DNA of 64,000 bases from positions 1-64,000 of the forward strand of contig JAJBTC010000090.1 of the NCBI GenBank assembly GCA_020861095.1. Reading direction: 5' to 3'. The notes under the pieces were generated by a model. That model had not been told where the DNA came from. It saw only the letters and a program-made list of their open reading frames with translations, and searched no databases. Below, piece by piece: positions 40,224 to 50,459 of this stretch. A program made the translations under genes and the position numbers. The DNA comes from Bacteroides sp. GTDB taxonomy: Bacteria > Bacteroidota > Bacteroidia > Bacteroidales > Bacteroidaceae. Numbering within the stretch: the first letter of the stretch is position 1; the number at the start of each line of letters is the position of its first letter.

Positions 40224-42288
40224 AGATAACTTCTATATTTTGTTTGTAATATTCATACAACTCAATCTGTGAGTGACAAGGGGGCTCTCCTTCCGGTTTA
40301 ACATAAGCGTTGCTACCCAGCAGGGTAAGGTCACGCGCTTTTACATTGTCGGCCCACTGTATTTCAAAAATGTCCCGGATGGTATGTCTGATCTCCGGAT
40401 CATAGATGGGTACGGCCACCTCGATCCGGTTGTCGAGGTTGCGCGTCATCCAGTCTCCACTGGTAATATAGGTCTGCTCTTCTCCGTCGTTGTGGAAGAT
40501 CATCAGCCGGGCGTGCTCCAGGTAGCGATCTACAATACTTATGGCACGTATATGGTCACTCAACCCTTGCATCTGAGGATGCAGGCAACAGGCTCCCCGG
40601 ATGATGAGCCTGATCTCTACTCCTGCCTGACTGGCTTTGTACAGAAGTCGTATCATCCGTACATCGGTGAGGCCGTTGAACTTGGCACAGATAGAGGCCT
40701 TTTTCCCTTTCCGGCTGTTCTTGATCTCGCGCTCTATCATTTTTTCGATCCGGCTGCGCATGTAATACGGTGAGACCAACAGGTGTCTGTACAACAAATG
40801 CTTGTGAGTATTCTGTAAGAAGTCAAACACACCCCGCACATCGTGTACGATCTGTTCGTGTGTGGTAAACAGGCCAAAATCTCCATAGATCCGGGCGGTA
40901 GTCTCGTTGAAGTTACCGGTACCGATATAGGCATATCCGCGGCAATGTCCCTTTTCTCTGCGTTCTACATAGATCAGTTTGCAGTGTACTTTGAGTGCCT
41001 TGAAACCGTGTATCACCCGTATACCTACCTTCTGCAACAGATCGGAGTTCTCTACATTCTGCTCTTCGTCAAAGCGTGCCATCAGTTCCTCCAGCACGAT
41101 CACCTGCTTGCCATTCTCCGCGGCATTGATCAGGGCATTGATTACCCGGGAACGTTCGGCTGTGCGGTACAGGGTAATACAGATAGTCGTTACCTTAGGA
41201 TCAATAGCCGCTTCCCGCAGAAAATCGATCAGATGGTCAAAGGTATGGTAGGGATAGTTGAGAAAAATATCTTTCTCACGGATCACCCGCAGGATACTCG
41301 ACAACCTGTTTAATGACGGGTGCGGCAAAGGAGTATGTTCTTCGTATTCGAGACTACGGTCCACTACGGGAAATTTCATCAGGTGTTTCATCATGTGGTA
41401 GCGCCCTCCACCCATGATATCGTACTTCCGGAGTTTCAGTTTGCCCATGATCAGTTCCAACAGGTCCGGCGGCATCCCGCTGTCATAGATCAGTCTGACA
41501 GGGTCACCGTGCAGCCGTCCTTCCAGTCCTTGCTCTACCTTTTCAATAATGCTTTTGGAGATATCATCGTCTACAGTCAGCTGCGCGTCCCGGATGATCT
41601 GGAAGGTATGGGCAGTGATCTCATCGTAGTTGAACATAAAGAAGATCTCATTCAGACAAAGCCGGATTACATCATCCAGGAAGATCAGCTCTTTGCGTCC
41701 GGCAACCGAAGGAAGTTCTACAAAACGGGGAGTAGCCCGTGAAACCGGTATACGTATGAGTGCATACTTATGGCTGTTGCGTGTCGAAAGGGACATACGC
41801 ACTGCCAGATAGAGATCATTGTCGGTCAGGAAAGGCAGTTGTGTAGACTTACGTACCATCAGCGGCACTAACCACGGACTGACTTCCCGGGTGAAATACT
41901 CCCGGCAGAAATCCCGCTGTCTGTTATTGATCTGTTGTTCGTTGAGGATATAGATATGGTGACTCTCCATCTCCTCCAGAATTTCTGTATATACCCGGGA
42001 AAATATCCTCTGACTGTAGGCCATGTGACTGTTCACCTGTTTGAGGATCTCTATCACCGGGAAACCTTCCATGGTCTTTTGTATCTTATCTCCCCGGATA
42101 CGGGACAGGCGCATGAGGTTGGCGACCCTCACTTTGATAAACTCATCCTGATTGTTTGAGAAAATACCCAGAAAGCGCAGGCGCTGGATCAGGGGTACAG
42201 TGATGTCCTGCGCCTCCTGCAAGACCCTGTCGTTAAAAGCCAGCCAGCTCACTTCCCGGTTATAGATCTGAACATTTTTTTCCCACAT
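40213..42288 (-). CDS. ppk1: polyphosphate kinase 1
   Basis: YNREVSWLAFNDRVLQEA; AYIGTGNFNETTARIYGDFGLFT; GACCLHPQM; start ATG at 42288. Confidence 0.95.
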   Translation of the reverse strand: MWEKNVQIYNREVSWLAFNDRVLQEAQDITVPLIQRLRFLGIFSNNQDEFIKVRVANLMRLSRIRGDKIQKTMEGFPVIEILKQVNSHMAYSQRIFSRVYTEILEEMESHHIYILNEQQINNRQRDFCREYFTREVSPWLVPLMVRKSTQLPFLTDNDLYLAVRMSLSTRNSHKYALIRIPVSRATPRFVELPSVAGRKELIFLDDVIRLCLNEIFFMFNYDEITAHTFQIIRDAQLTVDDDISKSIIEKVEQGLEGRLHGDPVRLIYDSGMPPDLLELIMGKLKLRKYDIMGGGRYHMMKHLMKFPVVDRSLEYEEHTPLPHPSLNRLSSILRVIREKDIFLNYPYHTFDHLIDFLREAAIDPKVTTICITLYRTAERSRVINALINAAENGKQVIVLEELMARFDEEQNVENSDLLQKVGIRVIHGFKALKVHCKLIYVERREKGHCRGYAYIGTGNFNETTARIYGDFGLFTTHEQIVHDVRGVFDFLQNTHKHLLYRHLLVSPYYMRSRIEKMIEREIKNSRKGKKASICAKFNGLTDVRMIRLLYKASQAGVEIRLIIRGACCLHPQMQGLSDHIRAISIVDRYLEHARLMIFHNDGEEQTYITSGDWMTRNLDNRIEVAVPIYDPEIRHTIRDIFEIQWADNVKARDLTLLGSNAYVKPEGEPPCHSQIELYEYYKQNIEVIYAH

Positions 42289-42402
42289 AGCTTTTTGGGT
42301 TTCTCTCCGCGTGAGGTATAGTCCGTCAGGTATGATACATATAAAGAGGGAGATTCCGGACAACGTATCTTTTAAACAAAATATAACATGAAAAGTTTAG
42401 AT

Positions 42403-42902
42403 ATTTACGATTTTACGATTTACAATTTACGATTGATGTAACATCGGTTTATAAGTCAGTATTCCTCATTCATTGTAAGTATTATGTTCCGTTATACTGT
42501 AAAGAGACGGTATACTATAGATACATTCACCCATAGTATACCGTCTCTTTTATTTGGTTTACAGAGAAAAGGATTTCCTGTAGAGACGCACGGCGTGCGT
42601 CTCCGCGGTGCACGTCCAACAAAATGGTATATATATGCATTCCCATTCGGTATGCCGAGACGCAAATATGCGTCTCGTATGTTTGCATATAAAATGGTAC
42701 ACATAGGGATTTACAAATATATTCTTTCTGTCATTTCAATCGTACATCGTAAATCGTCAAATCGTAAATCTCTTTGCGTCTCTACAGTGTACCAAAGTCG
42801 TATATCGTATATATAGAATGAATGATAAACTTCTACTTAACTCTATGGATATATAATAACAGGTATTTTCAATCGTAAATCGTAAATCCGTAAATCGTAA
42901 AT
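42403..42902. repeat. composite repeat cluster, family member C (three arm sequences plus two palindromes)
   Basis: Arms at 42403-42434, 42737-42770 and 42870-42902; palindromes 42579-42603 and 42657-42676. Confidence 0.85.
42501..42550. repeat. 18-bp perfect inverted repeat
   Basis: AAAGAGACGGTATACTAT (42501-42518) / ATAGTATACCGTCTCTTT (42533-42550). Confidence 0.85.
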
Positions 42903-42958
42903 AAAAAAATCCCCCCTGTCGCAACATCTCTTTTTTCAAAGAGCAGCCACAGGGGGAA
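42903..42958 (-). terminator. terminator of the OmpA-domain gene
   Basis: Minus strand CCCCCTGTGGCTGCTCTTTG..GCGACAGGGGGG followed by ATTTTTTT. Confidence 0.6.
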
Positions 42959-42999
42959 ACAAACATTAAAATATACAGATTAAAGCAAAACTGTATTTC

Positions 43000-44256
43000 T
43001 TATTTCATAAAGCGCAGAGCCACTTGTCTGTCATGTACCCGATCACTTTCAGGGGCGCTGGCACTGTACTTAGCCAGTTCTTCGCCAAATCCTTCCGTGC
43101 TGATACGGTTGGCAGCTATACCCTTTTGTTCCAACATAGACTTGATGGTCTGGGCACGCGCTTCGGAAAGTTTCATATTAGATTCGTCATCACCTACTTT
43201 ATCGGCATATCCTCCTATCTTCACTTTCACATCATCGTAATACTTAAGGATAGCAGCTATATTTTCCAACTGTGCGTTGGAACTCTCGGTCAGCTCGGTA
43301 GCACTACCGAATTTGAACGCCATATTATCGAAGTCATACCACTTTGATTGCAGGTCCTTATCGGTAGCATCATCGTACTTGTCCGAATTCAGATAGGATA
43401 TCATCTGATCTTCCATACCATTGCGATACCCGCTCAGTTTGATATTATTAGGGAGTACCAGTTCGGTAGAAGTTCTTCTTTCCGTAACAGCGACTGCCTC
43501 CGACGGACGTGGAGTTACCGTATCTACACGTTCGATACGTGGCTGATCCATCACATCATCACGATGACCGCGGCAAGATCTCCACCAGAAGAAAAGCAAC
43601 AACAGCAAAAGGGCCAGCAGCAACCATTTGAGCCATCCGTATCCTCCTTTATTCGTTTCGGCTACTCCCGTAGCAGCGGTCGGACGAATCTTTTCTTCTC
43701 TGTATTTATGATCATGACCGATATCAGAAAGTGATTTCAGACCCAGTACACTGGTAAATCCAGCAGGAATCATACCCATGATGCTGCTTTTCTCTCTTTC
43801 CAGCTGGTTCATTAACCCGGATACATTGTATTCACCCATGTTGAGTTTATTACCCAGGAAACCGGCAATTACCGGAGCAATCATATTGGTCAGCTTGTTG
43901 GCACTACCCGTAGTGATACCGGAATGTGAAGCGATCAGGGAATTGAAGTCTGATACATGGCCACCCATGATGGCATCCATAAAACGGCTACCCATGCTGC
44001 GCTGTTTCTCGCTGGCATTACCGGAGAACAGATTAGTCAGGTCTGACAACAGGTTGGACTTACCGGCATCTTCCAGTACGCTGCGTACCTCAGATGTATT
44101 TCCGGTGTTTATGAGTGACCCCAACATGGAAGGTACCATGGAAGTAACGGCAGAGGTCACTTTGGACTTGTCCTCGCCAAGCACTGCCGAAGCTTTGGCA
44201 AGCAGCTCAGGGCTTATAAGTGATTTTAACGAATCTAAAATTTGTAACATAATCAT
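43000..44256 (-). CDS. OmpA family protein with N-terminal DUF937-like region
   Basis: N-terminal TSMVPSMLGSLINTG..; TM segment KWLLLALLLLLLFFWW; C-terminal VKIGGYADKVGDDESNMKLSEARAQTIKSMLEQKGIAANRISTEGFGEELA. Confidence 0.88.
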   Translation of the reverse strand: MIMLQILDSLKSLISPELLAKASAVLGEDKSKVTSAVTSMVPSMLGSLINTGNTSEVRSVLEDAGKSNLLSDLTNLFSGNASEKQRSMGSRFMDAIMGGHVSDFNSLIASHSGITTGSANKLTNMIAPVIAGFLGNKLNMGEYNVSGLMNQLEREKSSIMGMIPAGFTSVLGLKSLSDIGHDHKYREEKIRPTAATGVAETNKGGYGWLKWLLLALLLLLLFFWWRSCRGHRDDVMDQPRIERVDTVTPRPSEAVAVTERRTSTELVLPNNIKLSGYRNGMEDQMISYLNSDKYDDATDKDLQSKWYDFDNMAFKFGSATELTESSNAQLENIAAILKYYDDVKVKIGGYADKVGDDESNMKLSEARAQTIKSMLEQKGIAANRISTEGFGEELAKYSASAPESDRVHDRQVALRFMK

Positions 44257-44660
44257 CTACATATAAAGAGTTAATAAATATTTTGTCCACACTACTCTAT
44301 AACAACAAATATGGATTTAGGTTTTGAGGCAAAACCCAAAAATGCGAAATTTACACGCAACTCTCCCCGGACAGAAAGCATACGAACGGGAGTTTCCCAT
44401 TGGGATACATCCCTTTACAAAGCACCATTCAGCTTTTAAATACATCGTAAATACCTCCGGAGTTTCTCCTAAACAACTTAGCTGCCCGATTGTTTAACAC
44501 CCGGGAAACTACCGCATGCCGTGGTCACCTCAGAGAGCGTAACCTCCTTTCGGCACGTCAGGAAATACATCGGGATGCAAATATGCGGCCCACTAACAAT
44601 CCCGAAACCCGCAATCTCATAAAAATGGTTTTTTAAGACATTTACATAAAAACATTTTTT

Positions 44661-44694
44661 AAATCGTAAATCGTACATCGGTAAATCGTAAATC
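44661..44694. repeat. single repeat-family arm (member H) directly upstream of an ABC transporter start codon
   Basis: AAATCGTAAATCGTACATCGGTAAATCGTAAATC ending 5 nt before ATG 44700. Confidence 0.8.
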
Positions 44695-44699
44695 AAAAG

Positions 44700-46490
44700 A
44701 TGTCTCTATCGCAACTGTTCCGCAAGCTGTACCCGTATGTAAAGCCCTACCGCTGGCTGGTACTCTTCACATTGATCCTTACCTTCATCGGGTCACTCAC
44801 CGCGCAGGTCAATGCCTGGGTGCTCCGGTACACGGTAGATCAGATCAGTATGCTGCTCGAACAGGGAAAGGGATTGCTGGAGGGAAAGAATATACTGATC
44901 GTTATCTCAGTGATCCTGATCGGCAAAGAGATCATAAACGCGGTGATCCAGTTCGGGCAGAAGTACTATGGAGAAAAGCTGCGTATCTTCGTCTCCCGTG
45001 ATCTGGCACAGACAGTGATCGAGAAAGTACTTACCTACCAGATGGCCTTTTTCACCTCCGGTGGCAATCAGCCGGGAAAACTTCAAACGCGTATCGACCG
45101 TGGGATAGAAAGCATCACCCGGCTGGTGCAGAACTTCTTTATAGATATCCTTCCTCTGTTTGCCAACTCTTTCGTGGCACTTCTGATGATGTTCAATGCC
45201 AATTTCTATGTAGGCCTGATCGGGTTGCTTATTATTCCGGTCTACTTCTATGTGAGCGTATTGCAGGCAGAAAAGATCAAAGGCGCGCGCAGGCAGATCC
45301 GGGAGTTACGGGAAAACAAGAGTCAGGGTATCCTGGGCATTCTGGAGTCTATTACGGTGATCAAGTCTTTCATCCGGGAAGAGATTGAAGCACGCAAACA
45401 ACTGAAACTCCAGAACGACCTGACAGACAACCAGCTCCGGACACGCAAAGTCAGTTTTATCTTTGACGGGCTCAAGAGCTTCATCGAACAGATCGGAGTG
45501 GTATTTATCATTATCCTCACTGCTTACTTCGTATTGGTGGGAGAGATGACCATCGGAGCCATCATGTTCCACATCCTGCTTTTCAATAATGTTTCCGCAC
45601 CCATCCGACAGTTGCATCGTATCTACGACCAGATGAACGATGCGTTGATCTATTCGGAGAGTTTCTTCGATATCCTGGAGGCCGATTCAGAGACCGAACA
45701 GACCGGCAGCTACCGTCCGGAACATGTAGAAGGCAAGTTCGAGGTGCATAACGTCAACTTCACCTATCCGGGCAATGAAGAGCCCACCCTGTTCGATATT
45801 AACATGGAGATAGCACCGGGCAAGATCACCGCGTTAGTGGGCCTGTCGGGTGCAGGGAAGAGCACTATGATCAATCTGCTGGATAAATTCTACCGTCCTG
45901 TCTCCGGAGAGATCCTTCTGGACGGTGTATCGCTGCAGGAGTACGACACGGAGTTCCTGCGCGACCATATCGGTCTGGTACTGCAAAAGAACCATATCTT
46001 CAACGGAACTATTGAAGAGAATATCCGTTACGGCAATCCCACTGCCTCACAGAAGGAGGTAGAAGAGGCCGCCCGGCAATCTTATATCCATGACCAGATT
46101 ATGGAATTGCCACACGGCTACAACACCTCGGCACTGGCCTTGTCGGGAGGACAACAGCAGAAGATCGCCATTGCCCGTATGTTCCTGAAAAACCCACCGA
46201 TCATCTTCTTAGATGAACCCACTGCCAGCTTAGATGCCATCTCTACCGAACAGATAAAGAACAGTCTGGATGCCATAAAGAAAAACCGGACAGTGATCAT
46301 TATTTCTCACAGCATCTCCCAGATCATAGACTCGGACCGTATCTATGTCATGAAAGAGGGGCAGGTGGTGGAGGCCGGTACACACGAGGAGATCTATGCC
46401 ATGGAGGGTACTTACAAAGAGATATTCGATGCGATGGCCCGTAGTCTGAATATCGATAAGATCTCCCATACATTAGGCAACAACAAATAG
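44700..46490 (+). CDS. ABC transporter ATP-binding protein/permease
   Basis: N-terminal TM domain; GLSGAGKSTMINLLDKFYRP Walker A; ALSGGQQQKIAIARMFLKNPPIIFLDEPTASLD. Confidence 0.94.
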   Translation: MSLSQLFRKLYPYVKPYRWLVLFTLILTFIGSLTAQVNAWVLRYTVDQISMLLEQGKGLLEGKNILIVISVILIGKEIINAVIQFGQKYYGEKLRIFVSRDLAQTVIEKVLTYQMAFFTSGGNQPGKLQTRIDRGIESITRLVQNFFIDILPLFANSFVALLMMFNANFYVGLIGLLIIPVYFYVSVLQAEKIKGARRQIRELRENKSQGILGILESITVIKSFIREEIEARKQLKLQNDLTDNQLRTRKVSFIFDGLKSFIEQIGVVFIIILTAYFVLVGEMTIGAIMFHILLFNNVSAPIRQLHRIYDQMNDALIYSESFFDILEADSETEQTGSYRPEHVEGKFEVHNVNFTYPGNEEPTLFDINMEIAPGKITALVGLSGAGKSTMINLLDKFYRPVSGEILLDGVSLQEYDTEFLRDHIGLVLQKNHIFNGTIEENIRYGNPTASQKEVEEAARQSYIHDQIMELPHGYNTSALALSGGQQQKIAIARMFLKNPPIIFLDEPTASLDAISTEQIKNSLDAIKKNRTVIIISHSISQIIDSDRIYVMKEGQVVEAGTHEEIYAMEGTYKEIFDAMARSLNIDKISHTLGNNK

Positions 46491-46567
46491 ATCTGTATGT
46501 ATCTTTTTCCTGTATATCTTTTCTACAGATAGAAGACCGGGAGATAAGAGAATCAGAGACCAGACTG

Positions 46568-47842
46568 TTACTGGCTTACCGGAGGGAAAAATTTCCGGGC
46601 CATCTTACCTATAGTCAGCCCTTGTACCACAATGGAAAATACCACTACAAAGTAGGTGACGGCTACAATGTAATTGCGATGGGCTGTATCTCCGATAGAG
46701 AGGGCCAGTGCGATAGAGACCCCGCCCCGCAGGCCTCCCCAGACCAACAGGACGAAAGTGTATCGGGAGAATTTCTCACCGAAAGGGATCACCGTCGTGG
46801 GTATCTTTATGGAAATATACCGGGCCATCAGCACCAGAGGGATGGTGATGGCACCAATCAGCCAGTAATGATTCAGGTGGGGGATCAGTAAAAACTCAAA
46901 ACCGATCAACAGGAACAAGATGGCATTCAGTATTTCATCGACCAATTCCCAGAAGGTCTTCATAAAGGAGAGGTCTACATGCTTCTTCCGGGAATAACTT
47001 CTGCCTGCGTTGCCGATGACCAATCCGGCAAACACCATGGTCAGGGGTCCGGAAATGTCCATGAACTGGGACATCATATACCCTCCGATCACCACCGAGA
47101 GCGTGATAAGCACAGAGAGTTTATAGTCATACGCTGTTTTCATGGCATAGAAAGCCAACCCGCCCAAACCCAATCCGACCACCAGGGCACCGAAGATCTC
47201 TTTGACAAGCAGCCAACAGATAGAGGCAAACGTGATATCTACGACCTGTTCTTTTCCCTGTGCAATGTTGAACAGCAAGGTGAACATGATTACAGCCACT
47301 CCATCGTTGAACAGGGCTTCCCCGGTCACCTTCGTTTCCAGAGATTTGGGTACTTTCGATTGTTTCAGTATGCCCAATACGGCTACCGCGTCCGTAGGAG
47401 AGATCAATGCCCCGAACAGCAGGCAATAGATCAGTGACAACTCCATATTTACCCCGACCTTCGGAAGGAGAAAATCCAGAATCCCATACAATCCGAAACC
47501 CACAATGAAAGTGGAGAGTACCACACTGAGTGAAGAAAATACTAAGATAGAAGTACGCTCTTGTTTCAGGTCATGAATATCTATCTGAATGGCACCGGCA
47601 AACAACAGGAAATAGAGCATCCCTCCCATCAACAGCTGCGTAAAGTTGACATTGGTGATCAGAGAGTAGACATCTTTCAGGGGTTCCGGTTCATAACTCT
47701 CGATCACGACCAACAGCACCGAAAAGATCATGGTAGTGACCATGATGCCGATCGTAGTCGGGAATTTCAGGAAACGCTCATTGAGATAGGCAAAGAAAGT
47801 GGCTATAATGAGCAGTATGGAAAGTGAGTAGTATAGTTCCAT
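46568..47842 (-). CDS. CPA1-type sodium:proton antiporter
   Basis: Multi-TM; LLFGALISPTDAVAVLGILKQ; FNDGVAVIMFTLLFN; WGGLRGGVSIALALS. Confidence 0.9.
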   Translation of the reverse strand: MELYYSLSILLIIATFFAYLNERFLKFPTTIGIMVTTMIFSVLLVVIESYEPEPLKDVYSLITNVNFTQLLMGGMLYFLLFAGAIQIDIHDLKQERTSILVFSSLSVVLSTFIVGFGLYGILDFLLPKVGVNMELSLIYCLLFGALISPTDAVAVLGILKQSKVPKSLETKVTGEALFNDGVAVIMFTLLFNIAQGKEQVVDITFASICWLLVKEIFGALVVGLGLGGLAFYAMKTAYDYKLSVLITLSVVIGGYMMSQFMDISGPLTMVFAGLVIGNAGRSYSRKKHVDLSFMKTFWELVDEILNAILFLLIGFEFLLIPHLNHYWLIGAITIPLVLMARYISIKIPTTVIPFGEKFSRYTFVLLVWGGLRGGVSIALALSIGDTAHRNYIVAVTYFVVVFSIVVQGLTIGKMARKFFPPVSQ

Positions 47843-48391
47843 AACAGATATACGATCAGATCATACAAGGTGGCAGGCATAACCTGACTGCGGAAAACAA
47901 GTACAGAGTATCTTTCTCAACACAGATTGTATGAGTGGATCGGAGCATAATTGTATTTTTTGTATGAATTTGTTTGTATATTAAACCCGAAAAAGAAAAC
48001 AGTGTTCATCCGTAGACCCGGGGATTTTTATACTATCTCTTCACTGCTCCCCTCCGAAGCCAATAAAAAGAGGGGGTACTTCTTTATCGGAAATACTCCC
48101 TCCGACTGGCAGGTTATCCTAAAATAATAAAACGATTGATCTGTATATGGTAAAGATCGGGAATCCATTCTTCGAACTCAGATTTCTATGGTGTCAGGCT
48201 TTTTGTTTAACACCACCGGAATATAAATGTTTCTACTGGAATGTTAATTATACGGTCTGTTCTTCCAACTAAATCCGGTACTGATTTGTTTCTATTACAG
48301 GAGGAGCAGGTAGTTGCAACCTGACTCTCCGGTGTTGACTTCCGGTGTACAGGACCGGAACTTACAGTGTATAAACCTAAAACGATAAAAA

Positions 48392-49147
48392 ATGAAACAT
48401 TTCGAAGGAAAAGTTGCCATCGTCACCGGTGGTGGTTCGGGATTCGGACAGGCAATGTCCGAACTTTATGCCCGGCAGGGTGCCCAGGTTGTCGTCTCGG
48501 ATATTGATGCCGAGAATGGGGAAAAGACCGTACAGAAGATCATCGACTGCGGAGGTGAAGCTATATTTGTGAAAGCCGATGTGAGTAAACCGGAAGACAA
48601 TGAAAATCTGGTGAAGAAAGCTGTGGAACATTTTGGTAAACTCAGTGTCGCTTTCAACAATGCCGGCATAGGGGGTGCAAATGCTCCTATCGGTGAATAT
48701 CCGATCGAAGACTGGGACAAAGTGGTCCGTATCAACCTGTCCAGTATATTCTATGGTATGCACTACCAGATACCACAGATGCTGAAGAACGGCGGAGGGG
48801 TCATTGTGAATATGTCTTCCATCCTGGGACAAGTAGGCTTTGCCGGATCCTGCGCCTATGTAGCCGCCAAACACGGCGTGGTAGGACTCACCAAAAACGT
48901 GGCGCTGGAATATGGTCAACAAGGCATCCGTGCCAACGCGGTAGGTCCTGGTTTTGTAGATACACACCTGACCCATGGACTCACAGCCAATAAGGAAACG
49001 TACGATTTTCTGGTAGAGAAACACCCTATGGGCCGTCTGGGAAAGGTAGAAGAGATCGTCGACCTGGTACTCTGGCTTAGCAGCGACAGAGCTTCGTTCT
49101 GTAACGGAGCCTACTATCCGGTAGACGGCGGTTATCTGGCAAAATAA
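48392..49147 (+). CDS. SDR family oxidoreductase
   Basis: VAIVTGGGSGFGQAMSELYARQGAQVVVSDID; NNAGIGG; YVAAKHGVVGLTKNVALEY; YPVDGGYLAK. Confidence 0.94.
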   Translation: MKHFEGKVAIVTGGGSGFGQAMSELYARQGAQVVVSDIDAENGEKTVQKIIDCGGEAIFVKADVSKPEDNENLVKKAVEHFGKLSVAFNNAGIGGANAPIGEYPIEDWDKVVRINLSSIFYGMHYQIPQMLKNGGGVIVNMSSILGQVGFAGSCAYVAAKHGVVGLTKNVALEYGQQGIRANAVGPGFVDTHLTHGLTANKETYDFLVEKHPMGRLGKVEEIVDLVLWLSSDRASFCNGAYYPVDGGYLAK

Positions 49148-49177
49148 AGAATAATCTTTTATAAGCACTGTACAGAG

Positions 49178-49268
49178 AGAGCATACAGATTGCACAAGAC
49201 CAGGTATGCTCTGAAAACCATGATCCCTTTTCCCTCTGGGAAAGATCCGACCCAGAGGGAAAAGGGAT
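49178..49268. terminator. tandem hairpins downstream of the SDR gene
   Basis: AGAGCATAC (49178-49186)/GTATGCTCT (49204-49212), then ATCCCTTTTCCCTCTGGG (49223-49240)/CCCAGAGGGAAAAGGGAT (49251-49268). Confidence 0.6.
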
Positions 49269-49842
49269 TTGTATAAAGGTTTATATAGGTGTGAAGGAAG
49301 GGTTCGGAACCATGGTCTTCCTTTCTTTTTCTTCAGAAGCAACAGAAGGAAGATAAAAAAACACGTTGCTTAGCGGGAAAGTTGAGTAGATACGGGTTAA
49401 AGTTTCCAAAGAATGAAACTGAATCCCCAGCTCACCCGAAGATACGGATTTTATAGCCGGTTCTGTTACATAGAACAAAGAACGCGTCTGCTCCGGTAGA
49501 GTTATATAATAATCTTATATTAAATTCCCCTCATTGATGCACCTCCCATACGTATAGCGCGGGAAATAACAATGTGTCAAATTGATATTCGTATGGCTCT
49601 CCTTTGGCCTGTTTACACACGAAAAACACCTGGTTACAAAAGAAGCCAGCCACGGGATTTAAAGGAAATACATTTCGACATAAATACAAGGTAATTTACA
49701 ACACAACTAAACAAATCCACGGTAAATATTTACCTTTTTCACAGTTCATTTATTTTATTATTGACATTTTTCCATTTCAAAAACTACCAGAAAGTAAGCT
49801 CTTCCAGAAGAAAAAATCTGTTTTTCTGACCACTTCAGGAAG

Positions 49843-49952
49843 TTCCATTGAGTTTTTCAGAGTCTTCCACTGAGTTTCGGAGCAAGTTCCATTGAGTTTC
49901 GGGGAATCTTCCATTGAGTTTTCACTCATTTTCCAAGGAGAAAAACTGCGTA
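49843..49952. repeat. 22-bp-period tandem repeat array (four good units, fifth partial)
   Basis: TTCCATTGAGTTT.. units at 49843, 49865, 49887, 49909; TTCCAAGGAG at 49931. Confidence 0.85.
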
Positions 49953-50459
49953 AATATGCAGTTTCAGAGGGAAATATCGAATAATTATGGGTTAAATATG
50001 CGATTTCATTTTCTAAAAGAGCCTTTGATGCAGATGTAACAAAAAGTAAAAAGACCAAAATTATTCCTTTTTATCAGGCATTCATCTTCTACACTGACAA
50101 AAAGACAAATGAGCACATCCTGATAAAGATCAAACAAACTCCCCAAAAGCGTATTCCGGTCTAATTCATAGCGGCATAACCATCGGGCTAAGTCATCAAG
50201 GAAACCTATTATCTGTATGCTACCGGATATAGTCTGAGTACCTTATGGTGTCAGATAGAAAATCATAAGGAAATAAGCCACTCTCTCTTTGTTCCCCTTC
50301 AGTAGGTATTCAGAACGGTCGCCGGGATGAACTCCGCTTTTCCGTTCGGCTCAAGGATAGGCTACTATTCACACCGGAACAAGATCGTAGGTACTTTTCC
50401 GGCAGTAACCATTTGTATCCGGGAATATTATTCATTAGATATATCCTACTCTGGTACCC

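Noticed and set aside
39258-40229. 323-aa plus-strand ORF antisense to the ppx gene
   Set aside because: Antisense to a well-supported CDS, no homology recognised
48377-49342. 321-aa minus-strand ORF antisense to the SDR gene
   Set aside because: Antisense to a clear SDR; no family recognised
49604-49873. 89-aa plus-strand ORF in the long intergenic region
   Set aside because: No recognisable family, runs into the 22-bp array; not supported
49843-49952. CRISPR array interpretation of the 22-bp-period repeats
   Set aside because: No unique spacers between units (repeats are back to back) and no cas genes in the window; same reasoning applies to 21172-21281
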